Positions 1 to 6,280 are shown, numbered from the stretch's first letter. The stretch is 7,705 bases of DNA from Patulibacter sp. (GCA_023268575.1 JALRCL010000876.1:1-7705), one strand, 5' to 3'. Numbers and translations: made by a program. The notes: generated by a model from the sequence alone, not told the origin.

Positions 1-721
1 AGCTCGGGCAGCGCCGCACGTGTGGCCGCAGCAGGCGCAGGTCCTCCCCGCTGGCCTCGCCGGCGGCGAGGCGCTCGATCCGCGGGCCCGCCGCCGCGCA
101 GGCCTCGCCGCCGACGAGGCCGCGGAAGCTCTTGCGCAACCGCGCCCGGCCCTCTGCGACGTTGCGGTTGACCTTCGTCCGCGTCCATCCGAGCTGCTCG
201 GCGATCTCCTCGTAGCTCAGGCCCTGGGCCTGGAGCCACAGTGCCTGGCGCTCGGCGGGCTTCAGGCCGAGCAGCGCCTCGCGGGCGATCGCGAGCTCCT
301 CGTCGCGTGCGACGCGGTCGGCGGGTCCGTCGCCCTCGCTCGCGACGCCCGGACCGTCGAGGTCGAGCTCGACGACGTACCGCACGCGACGGTCGCGCAC
401 GCGCAGCGCCTCGTTGCGGGCGACCGTCCGCAGCCAGCCGCCGACGGTCGCGGCGTCGACGCGCTCGTGGCGGTGGAGGAACCGCTCCGCGGCGGCCTGG
501 ACGGCGTCGTGGGCGTCGTCCTCGCAGATCGACCAGCGGCGCGCCTCCCGCAGCATCATCGGCAGGTGCCGGTCCAGCGCGGTCCCGGGGTCGAAGGACG
601 ACCCGTGCGCGCTGCCGCGGCGGGGCGGGCGCCGGCGGCGGCCGGACTCGGGCAGGGGCGCCTCAGAGCCCGGTGACTCCGGGTCCGGGGGCCTCGGCTC
701 CTCGCTGGCGGGGGACGGCAT
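1..721 (-). CDS. ECF-type RNA polymerase sigma factor with zinc-finger-like C-terminal tail (3' end outside window)
   Basis: A group 4 (ECF-like) sigma-70 factor, which would direct RNA polymerase to a small promoter set. The 240 visible residues read in order as follows. Residues 1-45 are a Pro/Arg/Glu-rich disordered N-terminus. A region-2-like helical block spans about 48-115, with the ECF-style segment CEDDAHDAVQ (66-75) and WLRTVARNEALR (96-107). A short acidic linker lies at about 118-140. Region 4 spans about 141-200, with the helix-turn-helix LSYEEIAEQLGWTRTKVNR (168-186). The tail has Cys208, His234 and Cys238 (HVRRCPS at 234-240), spaced like a zf-HC2 anti-sigma zinc finger. The next codon, cut by the edge, starts with T, which would allow the final Cys. 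The ATG at 721 follows an in-frame GTG at 739-737 that is also possible; neither has a clear Shine-Dalgarno. The gene diverges from the one at 893. The sigma assignment is firm; the zinc finger is inferred from three ligands. Confidence 0.9.
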   Translation of the reverse strand, partial: MPSPASEEPRPPDPESPGSEAPLPESGRRRRPPRRGSAHGSSFDPGTALDRHLPMMLREARRWSICEDDAHDAVQAAAERFLHRHERVDAATVGGWLRTVARNEALRVRDRRVRYVVELDLDGPGVASEGDGPADRVARDEELAIAREALLGLKPAERQALWLQAQGLSYEEIAEQLGWTRTKVNRNVAEGRARLRKSFRGLVGGEACAAAGPRIERLAAGEASGEDLRLLRPHVRRCPS

Positions 722-857
722 CGACGGGTGGCGCAGCACGACGGATCAGGAGGAGGACCCCCGGGCCTGCGCCGGTTCTCCCCCCGAGTGTCACGGACCG
801 GTGCCGGGGGCGCCAGTCGCGGGCGCCGCACGCGCCCCGTCCGTCCGGGACGACCCG

Positions 858-863
858 TACCGT
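858..863 (+). promoter_or_regulatory. -10-like hexamer TACCGT upstream of the 893 gene
   Basis: TACCGT fits the TAnnnT pattern of actinobacterial -10 elements and lies 29 bases before the ATG at 893. A start site near 870 would give a leader of about 23 bases. No convincing -35 is visible, so this rests on the hexamer and its position only. Confidence 0.3.
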
Positions 864-870
864 CACGGAC

Positions 871-886
871 GTCCGGATCGCCGGAC
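871..886 (+). promoter_or_regulatory. Leader hairpin just before the start codon at 893
   Basis: A perfect 6-bp stem, GTCCGG (871-876) with CCGGAC (881-886), has a 4-base loop ATCG. It ends six bases before the ATG, where a ribosome binding site would normally be, and no Shine-Dalgarno is visible. If transcription starts near 870 the hairpin would form the 5' end of the message. A role in translation or mRNA stability is inference; chance hairpins are common at this GC content. Confidence 0.35.
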
Positions 887-892
887 CGCGCC

Positions 893-1348
893 ATGGACCT
901 CGTCTTCATCTCGCCCCACGACGCCATCCGCGTCATCGCCGAGTCGATCGGCCGCGAGGCCCGCCGGCAGCTCGTCGGCGAGGTCGTCCGCGCCTGGGTC
1001 GACGAGATCCCGGAGCCGGAGCTCGTGGGCCAGTACGCCCGCACGCTCGCGGACCTCGACGACCACGACCTCTCGATGCTCGCCGCCTGGCACGCATCGC
1101 TGGAGGTCGGCCAGCCGCTGGCGAACCGCGACTTCCTCGTCCGCGTGTTCCCGAGCCTCGGCGAGAACCGCCGCGAGGCGCTGAAGATCGCCGCGGGCTT
1201 CCGGGGCGAGGACGCGTTCGAGGCGGGCGTCGCCGAGGAGCAGGCCCTGCGTCTCGTCCTGCCGTACCTCTCGGACGAGCGGGCGACGGAGATCGCCCAG
1301 GAGGCGATCGAGCTGTACTGCTGGGACCGCCTCGGCTCCGAGAACTAG
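893..1348 (+). CDS. Hypothetical acidic helical protein (151 aa)
   Basis: I do not recognise this family. The 151-residue product starts MDLVFISPHDAIRVIAES and ends YCWDRLGSEN. It is rich in Glu, Asp, Ala, Leu and Arg, has few Gly or Pro, and shows no signal peptide, membrane segment or obvious catalytic motif. It should be an all-helical soluble protein. Two segments look alike in pattern, an amphipathic helix followed by acidic residues (about 14-50 and 100-145), but I cannot prove a repeat. The ATG at 893 was chosen because the open frame upstream turns into Arg/Gly/Pro-rich translation typical of non-coding high-GC DNA, whereas coding character begins sharply here. There is no Shine-Dalgarno. 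It is divergent from the sigma factor gene, so a regulatory link is possible but unsupported. Confidence 0.8.
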   Translation: MDLVFISPHDAIRVIAESIGREARRQLVGEVVRAWVDEIPEPELVGQYARTLADLDDHDLSMLAAWHASLEVGQPLANRDFLVRVFPSLGENRREALKIAAGFRGEDAFEAGVAEEQALRLVLPYLSDERATEIAQEAIELYCWDRLGSEN

Positions 1349-1373
1349 CCCGGGCTCCGAGGCCGATCCCCGT

Positions 1374-1401
1374 GCCGGGACGTGCCCCGGCGCTGGGCAC
1401 G
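1374..1401. terminator. Overlapping GC hairpins between convergent genes
   Basis: Two mutually exclusive hairpins sit in the 128-base gap between convergent genes: GCCGGG/CCCGGC (1374-1379 with 1386-1391, 6-base loop) and CGTGCCC/GGGCACG (1381-1387 with 1395-1401, 7-base loop). Neither is followed by a T tract on either strand. The position suggests a bidirectional stop of the U-less type proposed for high-GC actinobacteria, but this is only positional evidence. Confidence 0.35.
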
Positions 1402-1476
1402 CGCTGCGGCTCCGAGAGCGGCGTCGCGGCGCGGCGGGGGACGCGTCGGCGCCGCGAGCGCGCGCCCGACCGTCGC

Positions 1477-2418
1477 TCAGCCGACCTTGCGCAGGACGTC
1501 GTATCGACCGACGCCCTCGCGCCCCGCGAGGCGCCAGCGGAAGAACGCGGTGTCCAGCCGCAGGCGGCCGAGCTCCATCGTCGTGCCGGCCACGGCCTCG
1601 CCGGTGGCGGTCCACACGGGACCCTCGTCGCTCTCCCACAGCTCGACGGTCGCGAGCGTGTGGCGGCCCTCGGCGTCGGTCGTGGTCGAGATCCGGGGCT
1701 CCGGTGCCACCACGGCGCGCAGCGGCGGCGCGGCGCCCTCGGCGAGCGGGCCGGCGTCCTCCTCCCGCTCGGCCGGCCGCTCCGGCCGCGCGACGGCCGC
1801 CCAGGCGACCTCGTCGGCGTGAGACGCCGCTCCGGCCGGGCGCAGCGCGCTGAGGGCGAAGCTCGCCGCACCGTCGAACCAGCCGGTGATCGTCCGGGCC
1901 AGCTCGATCTCCGTCCAGTCCGGCGCGCCCCACTGGTGGCCGCGCTGGCCGACCCCGTCGATCGCGATCCGTCGGTCGCCGAGGCGGATCGTCCCCCGCA
2001 CGCGGCACGGCTGCTCGTAGCCCTCCATGCCGCCGAGGCGGGCGGCGGGATGCCCGGCCTCGAGGCGCAGCGGCGGGCCGACCGCCTCGAGCTCGAGGTC
2101 GATCGTGCCCTCGTCGCCGGCCGCGGAGACCGTCCAGCGGCGGTGCGGCTCGACCACCGCGTGGTCGATGCCGGCCGTCGAGAGGTCCTCGTAGGACTCC
2201 GGGTCGGGGCCGACGGGGATCCCGCCCTCGGCGATCGTCAGTGCCGGGGCGCCGCCGGCGAAGAGCAGCACGAGCCCCGACGCCGCACCGCCGGCGACGC
2301 CGATCCGGACGGTCCCGTGGATGCCCGCGGCGGGATCGGCGAACGCGCAGGTCACCGCGTCGCTGAAGGTCGGGTCGTCGGCGGTGCGCGGGCGCTCGAG
2401 CTCCGGGTCCAGGGCCAT
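1477..2418 (-). CDS. AttH/CrtC-like (DUF7064/7065-type) beta-rich protein
   Basis: A 313-residue soluble protein with no signal peptide. The key signature is GVGQRGHQWGAPDW (155-168), matching the GxGxRDHxWGxRDW block of AttH-like and DUF7064/DUF7065 proteins, which are relatives of hydroxyneurosporene synthase (CrtC) with paired lipocalin-like beta barrels. Before it come a GYEQP element (133-137) and a strand, RVRGTIRLGDRR (139-150), as usual for this group. The C-terminal half (about 170-313) would be the second barrel, with WTEIELARTITGWFDG after the signature and an acidic low-complexity stretch at 211-233 in a loop. Family members act on or carry hydrophobic molecules; the substrate here is unknown. 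The usual Asp before the His is Gly160. The start is the ATG at 2418; upstream in-frame translation loses coding character. A -10-like GAGAAT lies 7 bases before it. It is divergent from the SufT-like gene. Confidence 0.75.
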   Translation of the reverse strand: MALDPELERPRTADDPTFSDAVTCAFADPAAGIHGTVRIGVAGGAASGLVLLFAGGAPALTIAEGGIPVGPDPESYEDLSTAGIDHAVVEPHRRWTVSAAGDEGTIDLELEAVGPPLRLEAGHPAARLGGMEGYEQPCRVRGTIRLGDRRIAIDGVGQRGHQWGAPDWTEIELARTITGWFDGAASFALSALRPAGAASHADEVAWAAVARPERPAEREEDAGPLAEGAAPPLRAVVAPEPRISTTTDAEGRHTLATVELWESDEGPVWTATGEAVAGTTMELGRLRLDTAFFRWRLAGREGVGRYDVLRKVG

Positions 2419-2425
2419 GCCGGCG

Positions 2426-2431
2426 ATTCTC
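2426..2431 (-). promoter_or_regulatory. -10-like hexamer GAGAAT, 7 bases before the ATG at 2418
   Basis: Read on the minus strand, GAGAAT (an nAnnnT variant of the TAnnnT element) is followed by CGCCGGC and then the ATG. This spacing would put the start of transcription on or next to the start codon, giving a leaderless message. The first base deviates from T and no -35 is visible. A weak GAGAA purine run could instead be a poor ribosome site. Confidence 0.3.
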
Positions 2432-2493
2432 GCGGATCGGGGCCGCGACGCGTCCGTGGCGGTGGCGGGAGGGGCGCGCACGGGCGCGTGTGC

Positions 2494-2499
2494 GACACT
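2494..2499 (+). promoter_or_regulatory. -10-like hexamer GACACT, 6 bases before the ATG at 2506
   Basis: GACACT is followed by CGACCC and the ATG. There is no Shine-Dalgarno, so a leaderless transcript is the simplest reading. The first base deviates from the TAnnnT consensus and no -35 is seen. Confidence 0.35.
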
Positions 2500-2505
2500 C
2501 GACCC

Positions 2506-2802
2506 ATGGCCACCGTCGAGGACGTGGAGTCCGCGCTCGCCAACGTGATCGACCCGGAGCTGGGGCTCGACTTCGTCGAGCTCGGGCTGATCTACGGCAT
2601 CTCGATCGAGGAGGGGCACGCCCACGTGACCTACACCCTCACGACGCCCGGGTGCCCGATCGGGCCCCAGGTCGAGGCCCAGATCGAGGAGTTCGTGGGC
2701 GAGCTCGAGGGCATCACCGGGGTGAGCTCCGAGGTCACCTTCGTCCCGCCGTGGTCGCCGGACAAGATGAGCGAGGACGCGAAGTTCGCCCTCGGGTTCT
2801 AG
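2506..2802 (+). CDS. MIP18/SufT-family metal-sulfur cluster assembly factor (DUF59)
   Basis: A complete 98-residue single-domain protein of the MIP18/DUF59 family, which includes SufT and the PaaD N-terminal domain. These cytosolic proteins help mature Fe-S clusters. The family pattern is complete: an N-terminal helix, then DPELGLDFVELGLIYGI (16-32), a central strand pair, TPGCPIG (47-53) with the conserved Cys50, and the C-terminal block PPWSPDKMSEDAK (81-93) followed by FALGF. That last block resembles the end of the mycobacterial SufT protein as I recall it. No other suf gene is visible nearby, so it acts apart from a suf operon or is a stand-alone paralog; I therefore give no gene symbol. 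The start is the only one consistent with the family's length. It diverges from the AttH-like gene across 87 bases. Confidence 0.93.
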   Translation: MATVEDVESALANVIDPELGLDFVELGLIYGISIEEGHAHVTYTLTTPGCPIGPQVEAQIEEFVGELEGITGVSSEVTFVPPWSPDKMSEDAKFALGF

Positions 2803-2885
2803 CGCCCGCCCGCTTCCCCCGCCTGCCCTGCCCGCCCCGCGGTCCGCGGCGCACGTCGCCGACCACCTCGAGCCGTCGCCCGGGC

Positions 2886-2898
2886 GCACCTTCGGTGC
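2886..2898 (+). other. Small hairpin upstream of the protease gene
   Basis: GCACC-TTC-GGTGC forms a 5-bp stem with a 3-base loop, extendable by two G-C pairs if C2885 bulges. It lies 83 bases after the SufT-like stop codon and 25 bases before the protease start. It could be a weak terminator of the first gene or leader structure of the second. There is no T tract. Confidence 0.3.
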
Positions 2899-2912
2899 CC
2901 GGCGCGGGTTCC

Positions 2913-2917
2913 GGAAG
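2913..2917 (+). promoter_or_regulatory. Ribosome binding site GGAAG for the protease
   Basis: GGAAG is followed by six bases (ACGACG) and then the ATG at 2924. It is one of only two plausible Shine-Dalgarno sites in the window, and it supports this start together with the signal peptide that begins there. Confidence 0.6.
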
Positions 2918-2923
2918 ACGACG

Positions 2924-4672
2924 ATGATTCGCCGCACCGCTCTCCTGCCGCTCGCCGTCGCGGGGATCGCCGCCTGGCCCTCGGCTGCCGGCGCCGCCAC
3001 GCCCGCGGCGCTCCACGACCCCGCCGTCAGCGCGCCGACCGGCCGGCTGCTCGTGACCGTGCGCGGGGCCGACGGCGCGTCGGCTCGCACGCTGCAGCGG
3101 CGCCTCGGCGACGTGGCGCGGCGCGCCGGCAGCCGGGCGGGACTGCGGCTCGCCGCGCCCCACGCGGCCTCGGGCGCCGCCCCGCGGAGCGCGCCCGTCA
3201 CGGTCGGCACCGACCAGGGCGGAGACACCGCGACGATCGCGATTCCCGCCGCGTCCGGCGATCGCCGGGCCCTGACGGCGGCCCTGCGCAGCGATCCGCG
3301 CGTGGTTCAGGTCGTCCCCGAGCACCGGGCCGGCCTGCGGGCCCTGCCGAACGACCCGGTCCTCACGCAGCAGGACCCGGGCGCGCCGGCGGGCGTCACC
3401 GCCGGCTGGTGGGTGCAGAAGCTGAACCTCCCCGCCGCCTGGGACGTCGTCAACGGGGACGGCATCAAGATCGCGGTGATCGACCAGGGCGTCGACACGA
3501 GCCACCCGCAGCTGCAGCCGATCGTCGCCGCGCAGGCCTCGACCGGCACGATCACCGGCACGATCGGCTCCGACGAGGTCGGGCACGGCACCCACGTCGC
3601 CTCGCTCGCCTGCTCGGCGTTCAACGACGCGGCCGGCACCGTCGGCTCGGGCGGGCGCTGCCGGCTCATCACCGTGAAGAGCGACCTCTACGACTCGAGC
3701 GTCGCCCAGGCGATCGACCGGGCCCGGGAGCTCGGCGCCGACGCGATCGTCATGAGCTTCGGGGTCGACGACGAGGCGACCGCCCCGATCGCGATCCGCG
3801 AGGCGCTGCAGCGCGCGGCGCAGGACGGCATCGTCGCGGTCGCCGCGGCCGCCGACCGCCCCGTCGTCGAGCAGGGCTACCCGGCGAACGTCCTGCAGCC
3901 CACCGGTACGGGGGCGGATCTGAACGCGGGGACCGGGCTGACCGTCACGGCGGCGCAGGCCGACGGCACGCGCGCGGCGTTCGCCGGCCGCGGCAGCCAG
4001 ATCAGCGTCGCGGCCTACGGCACGTACGTCGCCGACGGTGCCCCCGGCGGGCTGCTCGGCGCGTTCCCCGCGACGAAGACCGCCTTCGAGCAGACCAGCG
4101 TGAACCCCGACGGCACGGTGAACCGCGCCTGCGGCTGTCGCGTGGCGTTCGGCGGCGACACGCGCTACGCGCACCTGCAGGGCACGTCGATGGCCACGCC
4201 GATCGTCGCCGGCGTGGCCGGCCTCGTCCGCGCCGCGAACCCCGACCTCGACGCCGCCGCGATCGCCCGCGTGGTGAAGCAGACGGCCACCCGGGCGGGC
4301 GGCTACAGCGAGGAGCTCGGCTGGGGCATCGTGAACGCCGGCAAGGCGGTCGACACGGCTCGGCGGATCGACCTGCGCGCGCCGCGCGCGACGTTCCGCA
4401 CCCGCTCCCGCACGACGACCGAGCGGCGCCTGCGGCTGCAGTGGTCCGCGACCGACAAGGCGACGAAGCCGCTCGTCGCCTCCGGCGTGGATCGGGTCGA
4501 GGTCTACCGCCAGGTCGGCAAGCGGTTCAAGCGGATCGGCGTCGCCAAGCGCGGCCGGCTGACGGTGACGCTCCCCCGCGGCCGCAGCCGCTACGCGCTG
4601 CGCGCGATCGACGAGGCCGGCAACCGCGCCGCCCGTCCGACGCGCGCGACGCTCACCCTGCGCCGCCGCTGA
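2924..4672 (+). CDS. Secreted S8 (subtilisin-like) serine protease with Asp at the oxyanion position
   Basis: A 582-residue preproprotein. Residues 1-24 are a signal peptide: RR n-region, hydrophobic LLPLAVAGIAA, and AGA just before the likely cut. Residues about 38-140 form an I9-like propeptide, ending DPRVVQVVPEHR (124-135) and LPNDP (141-145). The S8 domain covers about 160-480. Catalytic Asp187 lies in IAVIDQGVD, His224 in GHGTHVAS and Ser422 in GTSMATPIVAG. The region that normally reads AAGN, giving the oxyanion Asn, reads AVAAAADRP (305-313), placing Asp311 there. The usual APG motif is AYG (364-366). An extra stretch (about 370-418) contains Cys403-Gly-Cys405; Cys230 and Cys246 are the other cysteines. 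Residues 485-582 are a very basic beta-sandwich-like tail with YALRAIDEAGNRAA (557-570), resembling bacterial Ig/FnIII domains. It probably degrades external protein and may bind the anionic cell wall through its tail (inference). It is convergent with the acyltransferase. Confidence 0.93.
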   Translation: MIRRTALLPLAVAGIAAWPSAAGAATPAALHDPAVSAPTGRLLVTVRGADGASARTLQRRLGDVARRAGSRAGLRLAAPHAASGAAPRSAPVTVGTDQGGDTATIAIPAASGDRRALTAALRSDPRVVQVVPEHRAGLRALPNDPVLTQQDPGAPAGVTAGWWVQKLNLPAAWDVVNGDGIKIAVIDQGVDTSHPQLQPIVAAQASTGTITGTIGSDEVGHGTHVASLACSAFNDAAGTVGSGGRCRLITVKSDLYDSSVAQAIDRARELGADAIVMSFGVDDEATAPIAIREALQRAAQDGIVAVAAAADRPVVEQGYPANVLQPTGTGADLNAGTGLTVTAAQADGTRAAFAGRGSQISVAAYGTYVADGAPGGLLGAFPATKTAFEQTSVNPDGTVNRACGCRVAFGGDTRYAHLQGTSMATPIVAGVAGLVRAANPDLDAAAIARVVKQTATRAGGYSEELGWGIVNAGKAVDTARRIDLRAPRATFRTRSRTTTERRLRLQWSATDKATKPLVASGVDRVEVYRQVGKRFKRIGVAKRGRLTVTLPRGRSRYALRAIDEAGNRAARPTRATLTLRRR

Positions 4673-4689
4673 GCGGGGCAGCGGCCCGC
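4673..4689. terminator. Short GC hairpin between convergent stop codons
   Basis: Only 19 bases separate the two convergent stop codons. GCGGG (4673-4677) can pair with CCCGC (4685-4689) around a 7-base loop. It is a weak stem without a T tract, so a shared terminator is plausible by position only. Confidence 0.25.
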
Positions 4690-4691
4690 CC

Positions 4692-6128
4692 TCAGGACGG
4701 CGAGCGCGACGCGCGACGGCCGGGAGCCGCCTCGGCCTCGTCGGCGAGCGCGGCGAGCTCGTCGATGGCGGCCCGGAGGCGATCCGCGAGCAGCTCGAGG
4801 TCGGGGAGCGCGTCGTGGTCGCCGACGAGCCCGAAGTTGATCGCGCCGTCGTAGGAGAGGATCGCGATCGCCAGCGCGTGGTCCTTCGGCAGGAACGCCA
4901 CGGGGAACGCCCGCTCCATCCGCCGTCCGTGGAAGTACAGCGGGAACTGGGGCCCGGGGATGTTCGTCACGAGGACGTTGAAGAGCCGCGTGGAGAAGGT
5001 CAGCCGGGACGCCTGCGCCAGGACCGTCGGCGGCGCGAAGTTCTGGACGTTGGAGATCGTCTCCGCGCCGAGGGCCTGCTTGCTCTCCTTCAGGCCCTCC
5101 ATCGCCTGCCGGATCACCTCGAGCCGCTGCCGCGGCTCGTCGACGTACACCGGCAGCGGCCCCCGCATCGCGGTCAGCCGGTTGCCGAGCTGCCCGCGCT
5201 CGTCCTCGGTGCGGACGGAGACCGGCACGAGCGCGCGCAGCTCGAGCCCCTCGGTGCGGACGCCCCGCTCGTGCAGCCAGTCGCGCAGGGCGCTCGTGAC
5301 CACCGCGAGGACGACGTCGTTCACCGTGCCGCCGAAGGCGCCCTTGATCCGCCGGAAGGTCGCGAGGTCCGACTCGACCGCCCGGTAGCGACGGTGCGGG
5401 CCGATCGGGACGTTCAGCGGCGTGTCGGGCGCCGGGTTCATGAGCGCCCACGCCATCTCGCCGACGCCCTCGCCGATCTCGCGCACGCGGTCGACGGCAG
5501 CGCGGGGGCGGCCGACCGCCTCCACCGCGCGCGTCAGGCCCTTGACGCTCGCGCGGGCCGCCCCGACCATGCCGTCGACGAGGAGCTCCGCGGGGGTCGG
5601 CACGGGTCGGGCCTGCCACGCCTGGTCGGGGTGGGGGACCTCCATCGGCTCGGGGCCGAGGTCCAGGAGCGCCGTGGCGATGTCGATGCCGCTGATCCCG
5701 TCGATCAGGGCGTGGTGGGTCTTGGAGATCATCGCCCAGCGGTCGTTGCGGATCCCCTCGACGACCCAGAGCTCCCAGAGCGGCTTGGAGCGGTCGAGCC
5801 GCTGGCTGAAGATGAGCGCGGTGGCCTCGCGCAGCTGGCTGCGGCTGCCGGGGGTGGGCAGCGCGGTGCGCCGGACGTGGTACTCGAGGTTGAACGCCGG
5901 GTCGTCGATCCAGACGGGGTTGCCGCTCTGCAGCGGCGGGCGGGCGAGCCGTTGGCGGTAGCGCGGCAGCAGGTGCAGCCGCGAGCGGATCTGATCGAGG
6001 ACCTCCTCCTGCGGCGGAGCGGGGCCCTCGAAGACCGTGACGCCGCCGATGTGCATGTGCGCCGCCGGGCCCTCCTGGTGCAGGAAGCCGGCGTCGACCG
6101 CCGTGAGGCGGTCCGAGGTCCTCGCCAT
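4692..6128 (-). CDS. WS/DGAT family acyltransferase (wax ester synthase / diacylglycerol O-acyltransferase)
   Basis: A 478-residue enzyme, the usual length for the bacterial WS/DGAT family, which transfers the acyl group of acyl-CoA to a fatty alcohol or diacylglycerol to make wax ester or triacylglycerol at the inner face of the membrane. The N-terminus RLTAVDAGFLHQEGPAAHMH (7-26) is typical. The active-site HHxxxDG motif is intact as HHALIDG (138-144), with His139 the expected catalytic base, preceded by PLWELWVVEG (116-125). The C-terminal domain carries TVNDVVLA (268-275), the GNRLT segment (315-319) and NVLVTNIPGP (384-393), all family landmarks. There is no signal peptide. The ATG at 6128 has a strong GGGAGGAG six bases upstream. 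The neighbours are not lipid genes, so it is probably a single-gene unit. The substrate preference (alcohol or diacylglycerol) cannot be told from sequence. Confidence 0.95.
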   Translation of the reverse strand: MARTSDRLTAVDAGFLHQEGPAAHMHIGGVTVFEGPAPPQEEVLDQIRSRLHLLPRYRQRLARPPLQSGNPVWIDDPAFNLEYHVRRTALPTPGSRSQLREATALIFSQRLDRSKPLWELWVVEGIRNDRWAMISKTHHALIDGISGIDIATALLDLGPEPMEVPHPDQAWQARPVPTPAELLVDGMVGAARASVKGLTRAVEAVGRPRAAVDRVREIGEGVGEMAWALMNPAPDTPLNVPIGPHRRYRAVESDLATFRRIKGAFGGTVNDVVLAVVTSALRDWLHERGVRTEGLELRALVPVSVRTEDERGQLGNRLTAMRGPLPVYVDEPRQRLEVIRQAMEGLKESKQALGAETISNVQNFAPPTVLAQASRLTFSTRLFNVLVTNIPGPQFPLYFHGRRMERAFPVAFLPKDHALAIAILSYDGAINFGLVGDHDALPDLELLADRLRAAIDELAALADEAEAAPGRRASRSPS

Positions 6129-6134
6129 GCCGTG

Positions 6135-6142
6135 CTCCTCCC
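6135..6142 (-). promoter_or_regulatory. Ribosome binding site GGGAGGAG for the acyltransferase
   Basis: On the minus strand GGGAGGAG is followed by CACGGC and the ATG at 6128. It is the strongest Shine-Dalgarno in the window and fixes this start, in contrast to the neighbouring genes, which lack one. Confidence 0.8.
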
Positions 6143-6164
6143 GTCGTCGCGTCACCGGTCGCCG

Positions 6165-6185
6165 CCGGCGGGGGCGTCCCGCCGG
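6165..6185 (-). promoter_or_regulatory. Strong GC hairpin in the acyltransferase leader
   Basis: A perfect 8-bp stem, CCGGCGGG (6165-6172) with CCCGCCGG (6178-6185), has a 5-base loop. On the minus strand it would sit within the first bases of the message if the -10 at 6195-6200 is used, about 22 bases ahead of the ribosome site. It could stabilise the 5' end or be a protein-binding site. The function is inference. Confidence 0.4.
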
Positions 6186-6194
6186 GGCGCCGCA

Positions 6195-6200
6195 AGCGTA
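6195..6200 (-). promoter_or_regulatory. -10-like hexamer TACGCT for the acyltransferase
   Basis: Read on the minus strand, TACGCT fits TAnnnT and would start a message near 6188, with a leader of about 60 bases that contains the hairpin and the ribosome site. No clear -35 is seen 16-18 bases upstream. Confidence 0.35.
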
Positions 6201-6280
6201 CCCCGGCCCGCGCCGTCCCGCGAGCGTCGTCGGACCGTCCCGTGCGGGTCGGGGCCGTCGCGCCGTCGCGACGCACGGTC

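Noticed and set aside
809..827. GGCGCC pair separated by 7 bases in the sigma/893 divergent gap
   Set aside because: GGCGCC is itself a palindrome and very likely by chance at this composition; there is no positional support for an operator.
1334..1416. Three copies of GGCTCCGAG (1334, 1353, 1408)
   Set aside because: The same 9-mer also occurs inside coding sequence near 6935 and is built from common codons of this GC-rich DNA, so a real repeat family is not supported.
241..2505. Long plus-strand open frame running into the SufT-like start
   Set aside because: Its translation is Arg/Gly/Ala/Pro-rich low-complexity sequence lying opposite the sigma factor and AttH-like genes; coding character starts only at 2506.
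2419..3228. N-terminal extension of the AttH-like minus-strand frame
   Set aside because: It would run antisense through the SufT-like gene and the protease N-terminus, both well supported by motifs; the ATG at 2418 fits the family start.
2735..4174. 479-codon minus-strand open frame under the protease
   Set aside because: Shadow of a high-GC gene: no recognisable motif and overlap with an intact S8 protease bearing all three catalytic residues.
4591..6276. 561-codon minus-strand frame overlapping the acyltransferase
   Set aside because: It is in a different frame from the acyltransferase, is dominated by Arg, Gly and Pro, and has no domain.
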